This document shows positions 1-11,500 of a DNA stretch of 64,000 nucleotides, piece after piece; the first letter of the stretch is position 1, and each line of letters opens with the position of its first letter. The position numbers and the translations under genes were made by a program. This stretch comes from Girardinichthys multiradiatus (taxonomy: Eukaryota; Chordata; Actinopteri; Cyprinodontiformes; Goodeidae): assembly GCF_021462225.1 (NCBI RefSeq), contig NC_061805.1, positions 2,293,001 to 2,357,000 of the forward strand, given 5' to 3'. The notes beneath the pieces were generated by a model. The model had not been told where the DNA came from. It did not search any database and saw only the letters and a list, made by a program, of their open reading frames with translations.

Positions 1-1430
1 TTTTCTTTGATTTCTGCTCCGCACACTCTTGGCATTCTGTTGATGAGCTTCAAGAGGTAGTCACCTGAAATGGTTTTCCAACAGTCTCAAAGGAGTTCCC
101 AGAGATGCTTAGCACTTGTTGGCCCTTTTGCCTTCACTCTGTGGTCCAGCTCACCCCAAACCATCTCGATTGGGTTCAGGCCCGGTGACTGTGGAGGCCA
201 GGTCATCTGGCGCAGCACTCCATCAATCTCCTTCTTGGTCAAATAGCCCTTAGAGAGCCTGGAAGTGTGTTTGGGGTCATTGTCCTGTTGAAAAATAAAT
301 GATGGTCCAACTAAACGCAAACCAGATGGAATAGCATGCCGCTGCAAGATGCTGTGGTAGCCGTGCTGGTTCAGTATGCCTTCAATTTTGAATAAATCCC
401 CAACAGTGTCACCAGCAAAGCACCCCCACACCATCACACCTCCTCCTCCATGCTTCACAGTAGGAACCAGTGATGTACAATCCATCCGTTCACCTCTTAT
501 GCGCCGCACAAAGACACGGTGGTTGGAACCAAAGAGCTCAAACTTGGACTCATCAGACCAAAGCACAGATTTCCACTGGTCTAATGTCCATTCCTTGTGT
601 TCTTTAGCCCAAACAAGTCTCTTCTGCTTGTTGCCTGTCCTCAGCAGTAGTTTCCTAGCAGCTATTTTACCTTGAAGGCCTGATTCACACAGTCTCCTCT
701 TAACAGTTGTTCTAGAGATGTGTCTGCTGCTAGAACTTTGTGTGGCATTGACCTGTTCTCTAATCTGCTGTTAACCTGCGATTTCTGAGGCTGGTGACTC
801 GGATGAACTTATCGTCCGCAGCAGAGGTGCCTCTTGGTCTTCCTTTCCTGGGGCGGTCCTCATATGAGCCAGTTTCTTTGTAGAACTTAATGGTTTTTGC
901 AACTGCACTTGGGGACACTTTCAAAGTTTTCCCAATTGTTCGGACTGACTGACCTTCATTTCTTAAAGTAATGATGGCCACTCGTTTTTCTTTACTTAGC
1001 TGCTTTTTTCTTGCCATAATACAAATTCTAACAGTCTACTCAGTAGGACTATCAGCTATGTACTGTATCCACCTCCTGCACAACACAACTGATGGTCCCA
1101 ACCCCATTTATAAGGCTTGAAATCCCACTTTTTAAACCTGACAGGGCACACCTGTGAAGTGAAAACCATTTCAGGTGACTACCTCTTGAAGCTCATCAAC
1201 AGAATTCCAAGAGTGTGTGGAGCAGTAATCAAAGCAAAAGGTGGCTACTTTGAAGAACCTAGAATATAAGACATAGTTTCAGTTGTTTCACACTTTTTTG
1301 TTCAGTATATAATTCCATGTGTTAATTCATAGTTTTGATGCCTTCAGTGTGAAGCTACAATATTCATAGTCATGAAAATAAAGACAACTCTTTGAATGAG
1401 AAGGTGTGTCCAAACTTTTGATCTGTACTG
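1..1430 (-). mobile_element. Tc1-like DNA transposon, copy 1 (cut by window edge)
   Basis: The right terminus ends in CTGTACTG followed by TA at 1431-1432, the usual Tc1 target dinucleotide. It is the inverted match of the ends of the complete copy at 24210-25838. The inner terminal sequence (about 1180-1430) and the transposase remnant inside are close to that copy. The left terminus lies outside the window. The element sits in an upstream intron of crb2, antisense to the gene. The transposase is broken, so this copy is dead. Confidence 0.92.
87..1017 (-). pseudogene. Tc1 transposase, broken
   Basis: On the minus strand the start ([12 protein letters not shown]) at 1017 opens the N-terminal helix-turn-helix DNA-binding region, readable to about 760. 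There it is lost by a small deletion (about 5 nt relative to the copy at 24625) just after LRNRRLTA. The catalytic half is readable again from 566 to 87, with the first Asp in SDESKFELF, the second in QQDNDPKHT, and the DDE glutamate region [16 protein letters not shown] stop follows HLWELL, where the 24625 copy reads on. Normal Tc1 transposases are about 340 residues and cut and paste DNA at TA sites. Here two separate lesions make function impossible. Confidence 0.9.
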
Positions 1431-1489
1431 TACATCCCTGTTATCTGGCCCATGGGTTTGTAAATAAGGTGTTTTCATGACCCACGCAG

Positions 1490-4265
1490 TAGGACTGGAG
1501 TTCCTGGCTCAAGATGGTGCTGCTTTGAGAGGGTGAATGAGTGGGCCTTCATCGGACCGCTGCACTGATGCATATTAAGACGAGCCATGAGTAGCTGCTG
1601 TCATACAACTGTCGCGGACTACGCGTGGGACAGAAGATAGAGCTCGTTGAATAGTTGTAGACCACTTGTTGGGTCAGTGTGATGTGCTGTGTTTACAAGA
1701 GACATTTCTGCCAATGCAGGACTTGGAAGGGTTAAACTCGATACATGCTGACTTTCATGGAGCAGGAGAGTCCAGAGTGGATATGAAATAATAGGCTACG
1801 GGGTGGATTCCTGCAGGAGTAGCGACTCTCTGGAACAACAAACTTGATTCCTGTGTCACTGTTGTCAGACTGGTGTATAGCAATACGCTGACAAGGAATG
1901 TGTTATCCTAAATGTGTATACCCATGAGTGTCATCATAATGGAGCTGAATATCTTATTTGACCTGCTTTTATCAGTTCTTCTATACAGGATAATAGCTTT
2001 TCCAGTGTGTTGGTTATTAGGGATATGAACTTAGATATTTCAGAAAATTAGCTTTTTGCTAATTATTTCAACCAATTTTGTGAGAATAATGATTAATTAT
2101 GTCATCTAAAGTCCTATTGCCTATAGCTTTACAGATATAAGTGAGGCAAGGCATACAACCTCTTGGTTGGACCACTGTGTTTCTACAGCAGATGCGCATG
2201 TCACATTGAAGGATATGAACATTTTTTTATGAGTTATCAACAGCTGATCACATACCTTTTGGGATGAAAATAAATGACCATGTTTTACCTGTGACAGAAA
2301 ATTATGACGATGAAAATAGGTCTTGAGTGGACTGGAGCTCTCTCACACAGCAGGAGATTCTATCTTATTGTGTGAGCACAGAAAGATTACTAGAAGACAT
2401 ATACCTGCCAAGAGAAGCAGTTATGTGTAGATATGGTAAATGCCAGAATTCTGAACATATTTCAGTGATTTGTTATATGTATGAAGATATAATTAAAGCA
2501 CTGATTGATTCCAGTAAATCCATACACAGAATAAAAGTTTAAAAGAAAGTCAAACCTGGTTGGAATGCCCATGTAGCTAGATTTTATATAAAGGTATGTG
2601 AGGCTTCCAACGGCTGGATTATGGCAGAAAGAGCAAGATATGGGCCAGGTTTTGAACACAAAAGGGTCACAAATGCACAATATAAGTATCCTCTTTGTTT
2701 CATCTCAAGAAGTGAGCAGACAATGACTGCTGACTGCAGTATAAAAGTGCTTATGAATTTTGGAAAGAAGTTAGGTCAACGAAAACTAATTTCTCTGCCA
2801 TCTGTTGTTGAATGTATCTCTGGTACAGATAATATCTTAGAACTGTGGCAACATTACAGGAAGCCATTTATTTGTGTACAGAGTGATTCTTATAGTGTGA
2901 ATGAAGTTTATAGCTCAGATGCAAATTTCTGTCATGAAGTCCATGAAGTTGTCAAAGAATAAAGCCACTGGGGAATGTGGGATCTCAGCTGAGCACTCAA
3001 AGTTAGCAAGTGGAAGGTTAGCTCTGCTCTTCATCTGCTTCACAGCTTTTTTAACACATGGGTTTTTACCTGACTCTATGCTAACTCTATAGTTAGTCCC
3101 TGTTATCAAAGATAAAGCTGGAGAAATTGGCATCTTGGAGAATTACAGACCAATAGCGTTGGCTAGTATTGTGTTTAAAATTGTTGGGAAAATTCTGCTG
3201 GACAAGATCTCAGAATTTGTTGTATGTTCAGATGCTTCCAAAGCCCTTTGATAAGTTAACCATGGAAAACTGGTTATGAAATTATTTTGAAAGGGTGTAC
3301 CTAATTTTATTGTAAGAATCTAAACTTATTGGTATGCTCAGCAAGTGATGGTGGTCAAATGGGAAATGGTGTGTCTGCACCATTTAAGGTTGGTAATGGG
3401 TCAGACAGAGGGGGGATGTTATCCCCTATTCTTTAAATGTGTTTCTGGATGAACTATCAACAAGATGCCTGTAAAACTGGATGCACCGCTGGGAATTCTT
3501 TTTTCAACCATTTGTTGTATGCATATGACCTGGTGGTTTTCAGTCTGAGCACTGCAGGCCTGCAACAGTTGCTTAATATTTGCTCAGGCTATGGCCTGGA
3601 CTATGATCTTCAATACAATGCAGTGAAAAGTATGGTAATGATATGTAAAACTAAGGAGGATAAAAGTACATAATTTTCAGATTTTTATCTGTTAGTGTTA
3701 AATGGAACAGAGAAAATAAAATATCTTGGGCATATATCAACAGAGGAATTGTCTGATGATGACAATAGACAATGTAGAACATTATATGCTCAAGACAAAC
3801 GCACTAGCATGCACGTTTGAATCCTGTACAGATAAGGTGAAAATAATGCTGTTTAAATCATTCTGTACAGCTCTACACACAGCTCATCTCTGGCCCAATT
3901 ATAAAGAAGGAAGCTTGCAAAGGCTGCAGGTGGCCTACAGTGATGTTTTACGTGTGCTTCTCAGGAGGCCGAGATGGACCAGTGCAAGTGAGATGTTTGT
4001 CTCAGTAGGATTAAAAATGCTGCAAGCTAACTTGCATAAGCTGTATGGCTTTATTTGTCGATAGCTTGATTCACAGACTCATTCAATCATGTCACTAGTT
4101 AATATCAGCTGTAGTGCCATTCGTTACCAGTCCAGGATGTGGAGACACTGATACAGTTGTCTTTTAAAGTGACTTTTTAATTTGTTTGTTTTATTATTGC
4201 CAGTTGTGAATGTGTCTTTTTGTATATAATGGACTTCGAGTCCATAATAAAGTTGGAATTAAATA
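1490..4265 (+). mobile_element. Non-LTR retrotransposon relic (endonuclease and RT)
   Basis: Conceptual translation of all three + frames gives scattered pieces of an endonuclease-RT polyprotein in the right order. An endonuclease-like piece with CLQETFLPMQDLEGLNS lies near 1690-1740. A linker is readable at 2327-2540 and 2621-2962. RT pieces follow: NKATGECGISAEHSKLA near 2960-3010, LENYRPIALAS near 3140, and a palm motif changed to YAYDLVVF near 3520-3540, where YADD is expected. A thumb-like region is at 3726-4064. The 3' end is near 4265, after AATAAAGTTGG. Frames change many times and stops are common, so this is an old, dead copy. The LINE clade was not resolved. It lies sense to crb2 in an upstream intron. 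Confidence 0.8.
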
Positions 4266-4276
4266 ATTGAATTGGA

Positions 4277-4384
4277 TATTCCCTGTCCAGGGTGTGCCCT
4301 GCCTCTCGCCCATAGACTGCTGGAGATAGTCACCAGCTTCCCCGTGACCCACTATGGAATAAGCGGTAGAAAATGACTGACTGA
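4277..4384 (+). repeat. SINE 3' fragment
   Basis: This piece (TAGACTGCTGGAGATAG, then CCCACTATGGAATAAG and GGTAGAAAATGACTGAC) matches the 3' part of the SINE at 33115-33432. It also matches, inverted, the fragment at 48978-49130. Only the tail region is present. Confidence 0.75.
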
Positions 4385-5240
4385 CTTGGATATTCAGTAG
4401 TAATGCCACCACCGACGTTAGTACTCTGAATTTTAATTTCAGTAATACTGTTAAAAATCTGGGAGTGATTTTTGATAAGGATTTTAAGTTTAGTAAGCAA
4501 ATTAATTCAATAGTCAAGTTGAGCTTTTATCATTTACACCTTTTGGCTAAAGTTAAGCCTTCCACTCAGACATTGAGACAGCTATAAACACTTTTATCAG
4601 CACAATAATTGACTACTGTAATGCTCTTTATGTTGGTGTCAGTCAGTCGTTACTCAGTCATCTGCAACTAGTAAAACATGCAGCTGCCCGGCTTCTTACG
4701 GGTACCACCAAACAATAGCACATCACTCCTGTTTTATTTTCTTTGCACTGGCTTCCTGTCTATTTTAGAATGGATTAGAAATGTCTGCTGTTTGTTTTTA
4801 AAGCTTCAAATGGTTTGGCCCCATCTTATTTATCTGATTTGTTATGTCTTTATGTTCGTGGTAGATCACTGAGGTCTTCATCCCAGTATTTATTAAATGT
4901 ACCAAGGACTAAGTGCATTGGGGTGATAGAGGACTCTCAGTAGCAGCTCGTAGACTGTAGATCCAGTTCCCTCCCGAACTATGCTCTATCTCTAATCTGG
5001 GCTTTTGTTTTAAATCGAAACTTAAAACTTTATTATTTAGAAATGCTATTAATACATAGTAGTTTGATAGCACATTATTCCAGCGTTTGTATTGTTATAT
5101 TATTTTTGTTGTTGGTTGTTTTACATTTTACCTTTTTATGAAATGTTTTTCCTTTTTATGTATGCTTTGTAAAGTACTTCGGTTGCCTAGTTGGCAGTTT
5201 AGAAAGGGCTATACAAATAAAAAATAATAGTGATATTAAT
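4385..5240 (+). mobile_element. CR1/L2-like LINE relic, RT C-terminus and 3' end
   Basis: Frames read NLGVIFDKDFKFSKQIN near 4450, LSHLQLVKHAAARLLT near 4650-4700 (with one frame change), then HWLPV and FKASNGLAPSYLSDLL near 4750-4850. These are typical of the C-terminal part of CR1/L2-type reverse transcriptases in fish. The copy is 5'-truncated and ends near 5240 after GGGCTATACAAATAAA, the usual kind of 3' tail. Stops and frame changes show it is dead. Confidence 0.75.
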
Positions 5241-5365
5241 AAGTTAAATTGTGCTCAAGCATGCACAGTCTCTGTGGGGTGATGAAAGAATGGAGAGGAG
5301 TATTACTTAAAGACCCTCCATTAAAGGCTACTGGTCAACTACTCTGTGTCTCTGCTCTTTCCCAG

Positions 5366-5505
5366 TTATCAGTGTGACTGTGACGGGACAGGCTTCACTG
5401 GGGACCACTGTGAAATCGATATTCCTGAATGTGCATCTGACCCTTGCCAGCATGGAGCCAAATGCTTAGAGGGAATCAACCAGTACATATGCCTCTGCTG
5501 GGCAG
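5366..5505 (+). CDS. crb2: crb2 exon a: end of one EGF repeat and most of another
   Basis: The acceptor is CTTTCCCAG before 5366 and the donor is GCAG|GTATAC after 5505. The phase is 2 in and 1 out. It encodes [16 protein letters not shown], the end of one EGF repeat. [19 protein letters not shown] and a further CLCWAG follow, which is a calcium-binding-type EGF repeat. Reading on into the intron meets a stop within 30 nt. It is the first crb2 exon in the window, and earlier exons must lie to the left. Confidence 0.93.
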
Positions 5506-8500
5506 GTATACTACAGTTTAACACAAATTAGCTTGCAAACCAACCGCCCCAGTGGAGGGACACTTTCAGATTCACAACTGTTGAAAGATTATTATTTCAA
5601 ACTGGTATGTATACATACTGTCTAGAATTTAGGAAATTGAGGTATTCTTTCAACATGCATTACATTGCCAAAAGTATTTACTATAACATTCAAATCATAT
5701 AATTTAGGTGTCCTATTCACTCCCATGGCCACAGGTGTTTAAAGACCAGCAGCTAGTGCTGCAGACTGCTTCTACAAACTTTTGTGTTAGATTGGGTTGC
5801 TCTCAGGAGCTCAGTGAATTTCATCATGTAATCATGATAGGATGCTACATGCGCAATAAGTCCCATCATGAAATTTCCTCACAACTAAGTGTTTTACATG
5901 CAGCTGTTAGTTGGGTTTTGACAAAGTGAAAGCTATTTGGAATAACAAGAGTGCTTTAAAGATATTTAAACATTGTGTAAAGCAAGCTGATAATGGATCC
6001 TAGAGCAATGGAGGGGTGTTCTCTGGAGTGACTAATAATGTCTTTCTGTCTGGTATCAAGTGGGCGAGTCTGTGTTTGGGAGTTGCCATCAAAAGAGCAC
6101 CTCTCTTATTGCAATATGGCAAATGCAAAGTTTGGTACAGAGGGAATAGCAGTGTGTGGCTGTTTACCAAGAGCCTCATGAACGAAGCGTGCATGTGCAC
6201 TAAAACCTTGCTGTGCACCATGTGCAAAAATAAAGGTGACTGTAAATATTTCTCTTTTTTTGTCACATTGATGCAAATGTGCATGAAATGCATATAAATT
6301 ATCTAAGGGGCACGTTCATTTTCACTAAAAGAAAAACAGTGTTGGATCAGCACATTAAGTCTAAACTAAAAAAGTAGCATTCCCTGCAAAATTGCAGTGT
6401 GAATGCTGTAAGCTGAATTTTTCAGCTGACACTGAAAGAAGCTAAAGTCAACTAAAATAAATTATTGAAATGTAAAACATTAGCATAAACAGGAAACTGT
6501 CTGCTGATCAACTTAACTAGAAAAACTGTAAGCTACTATTGGCAGAACAAGCTGAAGTTAATGCAAAACCCTCCATCAATGCCAATCTATTTTGTTGACA
6601 GTATATTATTACAGGCACGACACTAGGTAAAGTGAATGTTTTAAAAAGTATAAAATATATAAATGCTAATAAATATAGCCATTATATCCTAAATGAGCTG
6701 AATATTGCAAATGTTGAATCATTAAAATAGCACAAAGTATGCAATTCAGTTCAGTTTTATTTACATAGCACCAATTCACACCACATCTCTTCTCAAGGTT
6801 CTTCACAAAGGGTTGGAATGGTGGGGGTTGTTGGGGAGGTTAGATTAAACTACTGAGTGGTAGAGTTTGGCCATTTTAGAATGGACTATGTGTAGGAGTA
6901 CTATGTAAAATAATAAACTGATAAAGTTTGTCCATCTAGAGCCCACTGGTGGTAATTGCTATACTACAAACAACAAGGATTGGGATACCTCTCTCTGTCA
7001 GACTGATCATAACCATTGGAAAAAAGAAGGGGTTACACAGGTAGCAGAAATAGAGGGTGTGCTTGCACCTCAACCATAACTGAGCCAGTTTAGGCTAAAC
7101 CTGACTCAAGTAGATACATATCAATTAATCCTAACCATTGAACAGTGCAGTCAGATTCAGTTATTTATTCAAATTTGTTAAAACAATTTTCTATCTAAGG
7201 AAACCCAGCAGATTGCATCCAGTCAGTGACTTGCAGCATTCACTCCTCCTGGATGAGCATGTAGAGACAGAGGACAGTCACTGGCGTTGACTTTGCAGCA
7301 ATCCCTCATACTGGGCATGCCTGTAGCGACAGTGGAGAGGAAAAACTCCCTTTTAACAAGAAGAAACCTCCAGCAGAACCAGAACCAGGCTCAGTGTGAG
7401 CAGCCATCTGCCACGACCGACTGGAGGTTTGAAAGAACAGAGCAGAGACACAAAGAGAACAAAGAAGCACTGATCCAGGAGTACTTTCTATGGGTAGGAA
7501 AATTAAATGTTAATGGATGTAGCTCCTTTAGTCGTTTCATCTAGAAAGAAAGAACAGATAAACTCTGAGCCAGATTTCAAGTCTAGAGTCTGAAAGAGAG
7601 CACATACAGTTAGTCACAGTAGACGCTCAGACAGTAGCCATGTCTAGGAGAGAGAAAGCGTTAAACACTGAAAGACAGGGCCAAGTTTATCATCGGTACA
7701 AGGTGAGCATTAAGTTGTTGCCAGCAGAAGCTTGGAACGTTGCCCCTCTCCAGAAAGGTGTCACAGGTAGACACAGATTCAGGCCAGGTGTAGCTTCTAG
7801 GAAGAGATAAGAGAGAGAACATAAAGTTAAAAGCTGAAATAACAGCAAATAATGCAAGCGGAAGGAGTTAAGTCGCAAAAAACGTGTAAAGCATTCACAC
7901 CACAAGTCAGGTGTAATGATTTTTTTAAGGTGGACATGGTGTAGACAATCGCACATGTCCATAGCTGCTTAGAGGTGTGCATAATTGTGGAACGATGGCA
8001 GTTTTGGCACTGCTGGAGGACATTCCCCATGGAAGAATTCGGAGGGAGCGTTTGTTTTAGAGATCTTACTGTACTGTTAGCACAAGATGATGCATGGTTT
8101 ATTAGCTTCTTTAGATTACTCAAGGCAATCATCCTGGAGCTCTGCATGGAAGCTTTTCAGAAGGAGCCGATTGACAGATCAGATATTTCACAATCATCCC
8201 TGTGCCGTCCCATGCCACCTGTATGGGACGGCCTCATCGCATGTTGCCCAAATATGTAAGATTTCCCTACACTGTTGCTGAACAGGCATAAAGTAAAGTT
8301 GCAGTGAGGAGCGCTATCTGTAAATGAAAATTTATTTGCACCTGTTTATGTCAGTTGCCTCCTACTGCCACTCAATTTCCTTTATTTTGTTAGTGATTCC
8401 AGAGGAATGACTGCCATATAATATTCAATATCTTGCCTCCACCTCTGATACTAAAACCTCTATTTCACATTATGTGAATCTCCTCTTCTTTCCCTTGCTG

Positions 8501-11500
8501 ACGCCGCCAGTGGCATGGTTATTTGGACATGTTGTGGGTGCCTTCCAGCTATTTATACTACTGCATATGTATTTATGGGCAGGGACCGGTGGTTCAAGCG
8601 CCACATGCAGCTGCACCCAATTCACTGCGAATTGGGATCTATGAAGGCAACGTGTGCGGTGACATGTCTATGCATGGTTTCATACATGTGATTTTTTTTG
8701 TGCACCGCAAGTTTCATAATTTCTCTCTACTATCAACATTTAGTATGAAAGCTGTGCACTCTTTTGTACATGAGGCCCCAGGAGTTGGACTCAGTCCCTT
8801 AGTTCCACTAAAAGGAACCCTTCAAGTTCAGTATACCAACAACCTTTGGACAATGTTGTGCTCCCACATGTTTTACAAACAGTTTGGAGATAGCCACTTC
8901 CTGTTCTAATATGAGCCAGGTCCATGAAGATATTGGTGAAAGTAAGTAATTTGGAAGAACCTGAATGACCTACACAAAATCCTGACCTCAACCCGAGAGA
9001 ACACCTTTAGAATTGATTACCGATTAAACTGAGAGACAGGCCTTCTTAGCCAACATCAGTGCCTGACCTCAAAAATGCCATTCTTGGAGATTAATGAACA
9101 ACTACCATAAACACACTCCTAAAACCTTACCAGAAGAATTGAAGCTGTTATAGCTGCAAAGGGTGGGCAGATATCATATTAAACCCTATGGATTAAGAAT
9201 GGGATGTCACTCAAGTTTATGTATGTGAAGGTATACCTTTGGCAATGTTATGTTTGTACTTTGGGCTTGAAAATGTACTATTAATTAGATAGATTTGATC
9301 TATTATTAAAAACTAAACTAATTTGTAGTTTTACATATTTCACCATAATACATTTCGTGGGGGTTTACGAATTTGGACATCCACCTACACTTTTCCGAAT
9401 TTTTGGAAATGAAGTTAGCAGGACTTACAAAAAAGTCAGAAAACGTTAATATACTTTATACAATATGAATGTTTAGGTTACGAAGGGGAAAACTGCCAGG
9501 TGGATATAGATGAGTGTGAGCAGCATCCGTGTGACAATGGCGGAGACTGTTTCCAGCGCTCAGATCTCCAGAACTATGGGAGGCTTTCTGAACTGAACAT
9601 GACCAGTTTCAGCTATGACATTGCAGCTGGCTTCATTTGTCACTGCCTGCCAGGATTTGCAGGTAAGCTTTAGATCTACTATAAAACATTTGTATTTCTT
9701 TATTCACATTCTCTGATTCGGAGGAACGTGTCCCTCTAACAGGTTATAACTGCTCAGTCAATGTGGATGAATGTGAGTCTGCGCCATGTCACCATGGAGG
9801 AAGCTGTCAGGATCAGGTCAACTCCTTTCAATGTTTGTGTCCAGAGGGCTTCACAGGTAGAATAAACCTTTTCTCTGCTGTTCTAATCTTGCCTCCTAAC
9901 AAAACATCTATTCTGAGCTGCTTTTCTCCTCACAGAGACCTAACTGTGTTCCTAACCTAAGGCTAGGCTATCGAACCAAATACATGGCTGTCTGGTTTAA
10001 CACAGTCTTAAATGCTTTTTCACATACTGCTGGAGAGAAGGGACACATCTGTTTGCATGTGTGGGAAATAAAAAGTACACCTTTTTTCAGCTCTAGGATA
10101 TTTATTAGGATAAATAACTAAGGCAGTCTTAATTAGATTCTATAGTTATTTTCATCTTCTCAAGTATATACAAGTACCTCTCAAAAATAGAATATTGTGA
10201 AAAAGTTCAACATTTTCGTCACCTATTTCAGAAAGTAAAATTCAGGAAGTAGCAAAGCATAGTCATAGAAAGTTAAGTGGAAGGAAAAAGTGTGGTAGGG
10301 AATGATGCACTAGCAACGGGGATAACCACAGCCTTGAGAAGATTGTCAAGAAAAATCCATTCAAGAATTTTGGGGAGCTTCACAATGAGTGGGCTGAGGC
10401 TGGGGTCAGCACATTGAGAGCCACTAAGTACAGAAAAATCCTACACTAGAGCTACAAATGTTGCATTCCTCGTGTCAAGCCACTACTGAACCAAAGGCAA
10501 TGTCAGAAAGGTCTTACTTGGGCTAAGGTGAAAAAGAACTAGACTATTGCTTAGTGGTCCAAAGTCCTGTTTTTAGATGGAAGTTAAGTTGAAATGTAAT
10601 TTTGAAACCAAGGTCCCAGAGTCAAATTTTCTGAGACAGTAAATGTTGGGTTTTTATTATCTGTAAGCCATAATAATCAAAGTTACAATAGTAAAGCCTT
10701 AAAATATTTCACTCCAAGTATGTTTAACTTCTTCTAATGAAGGACAAAAAATATTCAACTTTTTCATGATTTTCAAATTTTTGGAGATGTGCCTGTAAAA
10801 ACAACACATAACAGATTCCACAAGTCAGTTACCTACATTCCAACTTGATCCTAGTTATCAAACAATGCAGTAAAGTCTAGCTGGCTGTATATCTCTCATT
10901 TTCTGTCAGATTTTTGTTTGGTCATGTGTTTGGAGAAATATTTTGTCCACTTTTCTTTATAGCATTGCTACAGCTCATTTATGGTTCCATCACAGGATTT
11001 CATTGTTTTTTGGCTTTCTGTTGAAGATTTTCTGCTGTTTGAGATCATCGTCCTGTTGCTTTCAGCCAAGCCTCAGCTGGTGGACAGACTTACTGGCTTA
11101 ACATTTGACTCCAGGACGCTTCTTAAACAGTTTATGGCTGGACCAATGACTACAAGGTGCCCAGGTTTTGTAGCTGCAATACAAACAAAACCATCAGCCT
11201 TAACACCATGTTGTGCAGTTGGTATCAGGTGTTTGTGCTTAGATGCTGTGTTTAATGTACATTATTGCCAAACATCTGTACTTTGGAAACATCTGTCCAA
11301 GGAACATTATTCCAGCAGTCTTGTGATTCATTCAGGTGCAGCTTTGCAAACTCACTCTCCCAAATTCTTTTTAGAGTGAAGAGGCTTTTTCTGTCTTATT
11401 CTGTCTTATTCTGCCATTTTCTAACTGTACTTTCATTAGCTAACATGTACTGTAGAAACAACAGGCTGCTACTTTCATTCTTAAATGCTCTGGAAGCAGC

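Larger units (their letters stand above)
6171..8778 (+). mobile_element. PIF/Harbinger-like DNA transposon relic nested in Tc1
   Basis: The ends are inverted repeats, GAGCCTCATG at 6171 and CATGAGGCCC ending at 8778. The match continues imperfectly for about 20 bases (GAACGAAGCGTGCA against TGTACAAAAGAGTGCA). The flanks are CAA and CAG, which fits a 3-bp target duplication with one change. The Tc1 sequence resumes at once on both sides. A Harbinger-type transposase remnant lies at 7994-8300. The element also contains a later repeat insertion (about 6742-7960). Confidence 0.78.
5663..9247 (+). mobile_element. Tc1-like relic (TIR CATTGCCAAAAG), split by another element
   Basis: The left end (TA, then CATTGCCAAAAGTATT at 5663) and the right end (TTTGGCAATG at 9247) are inverted matches. 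The left piece, 5663-6170, carries the start of a Tc1 transposase (RSQELSEF.., a C-S-Q type HTH start near 5790-5830). It then jumps by an internal deletion to the region near the first catalytic Asp (VLWSD-like near 6020). The right piece, 8779-9247, continues with DLNPREHL near 8980, the DDE glutamate region, and the conserved C-terminal EAVIAAKGG near 9140-9170. A 2.6-kb PIF/Harbinger element interrupts it at 6171-8778. Many stops show an old, dead copy. Confidence 0.82.
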
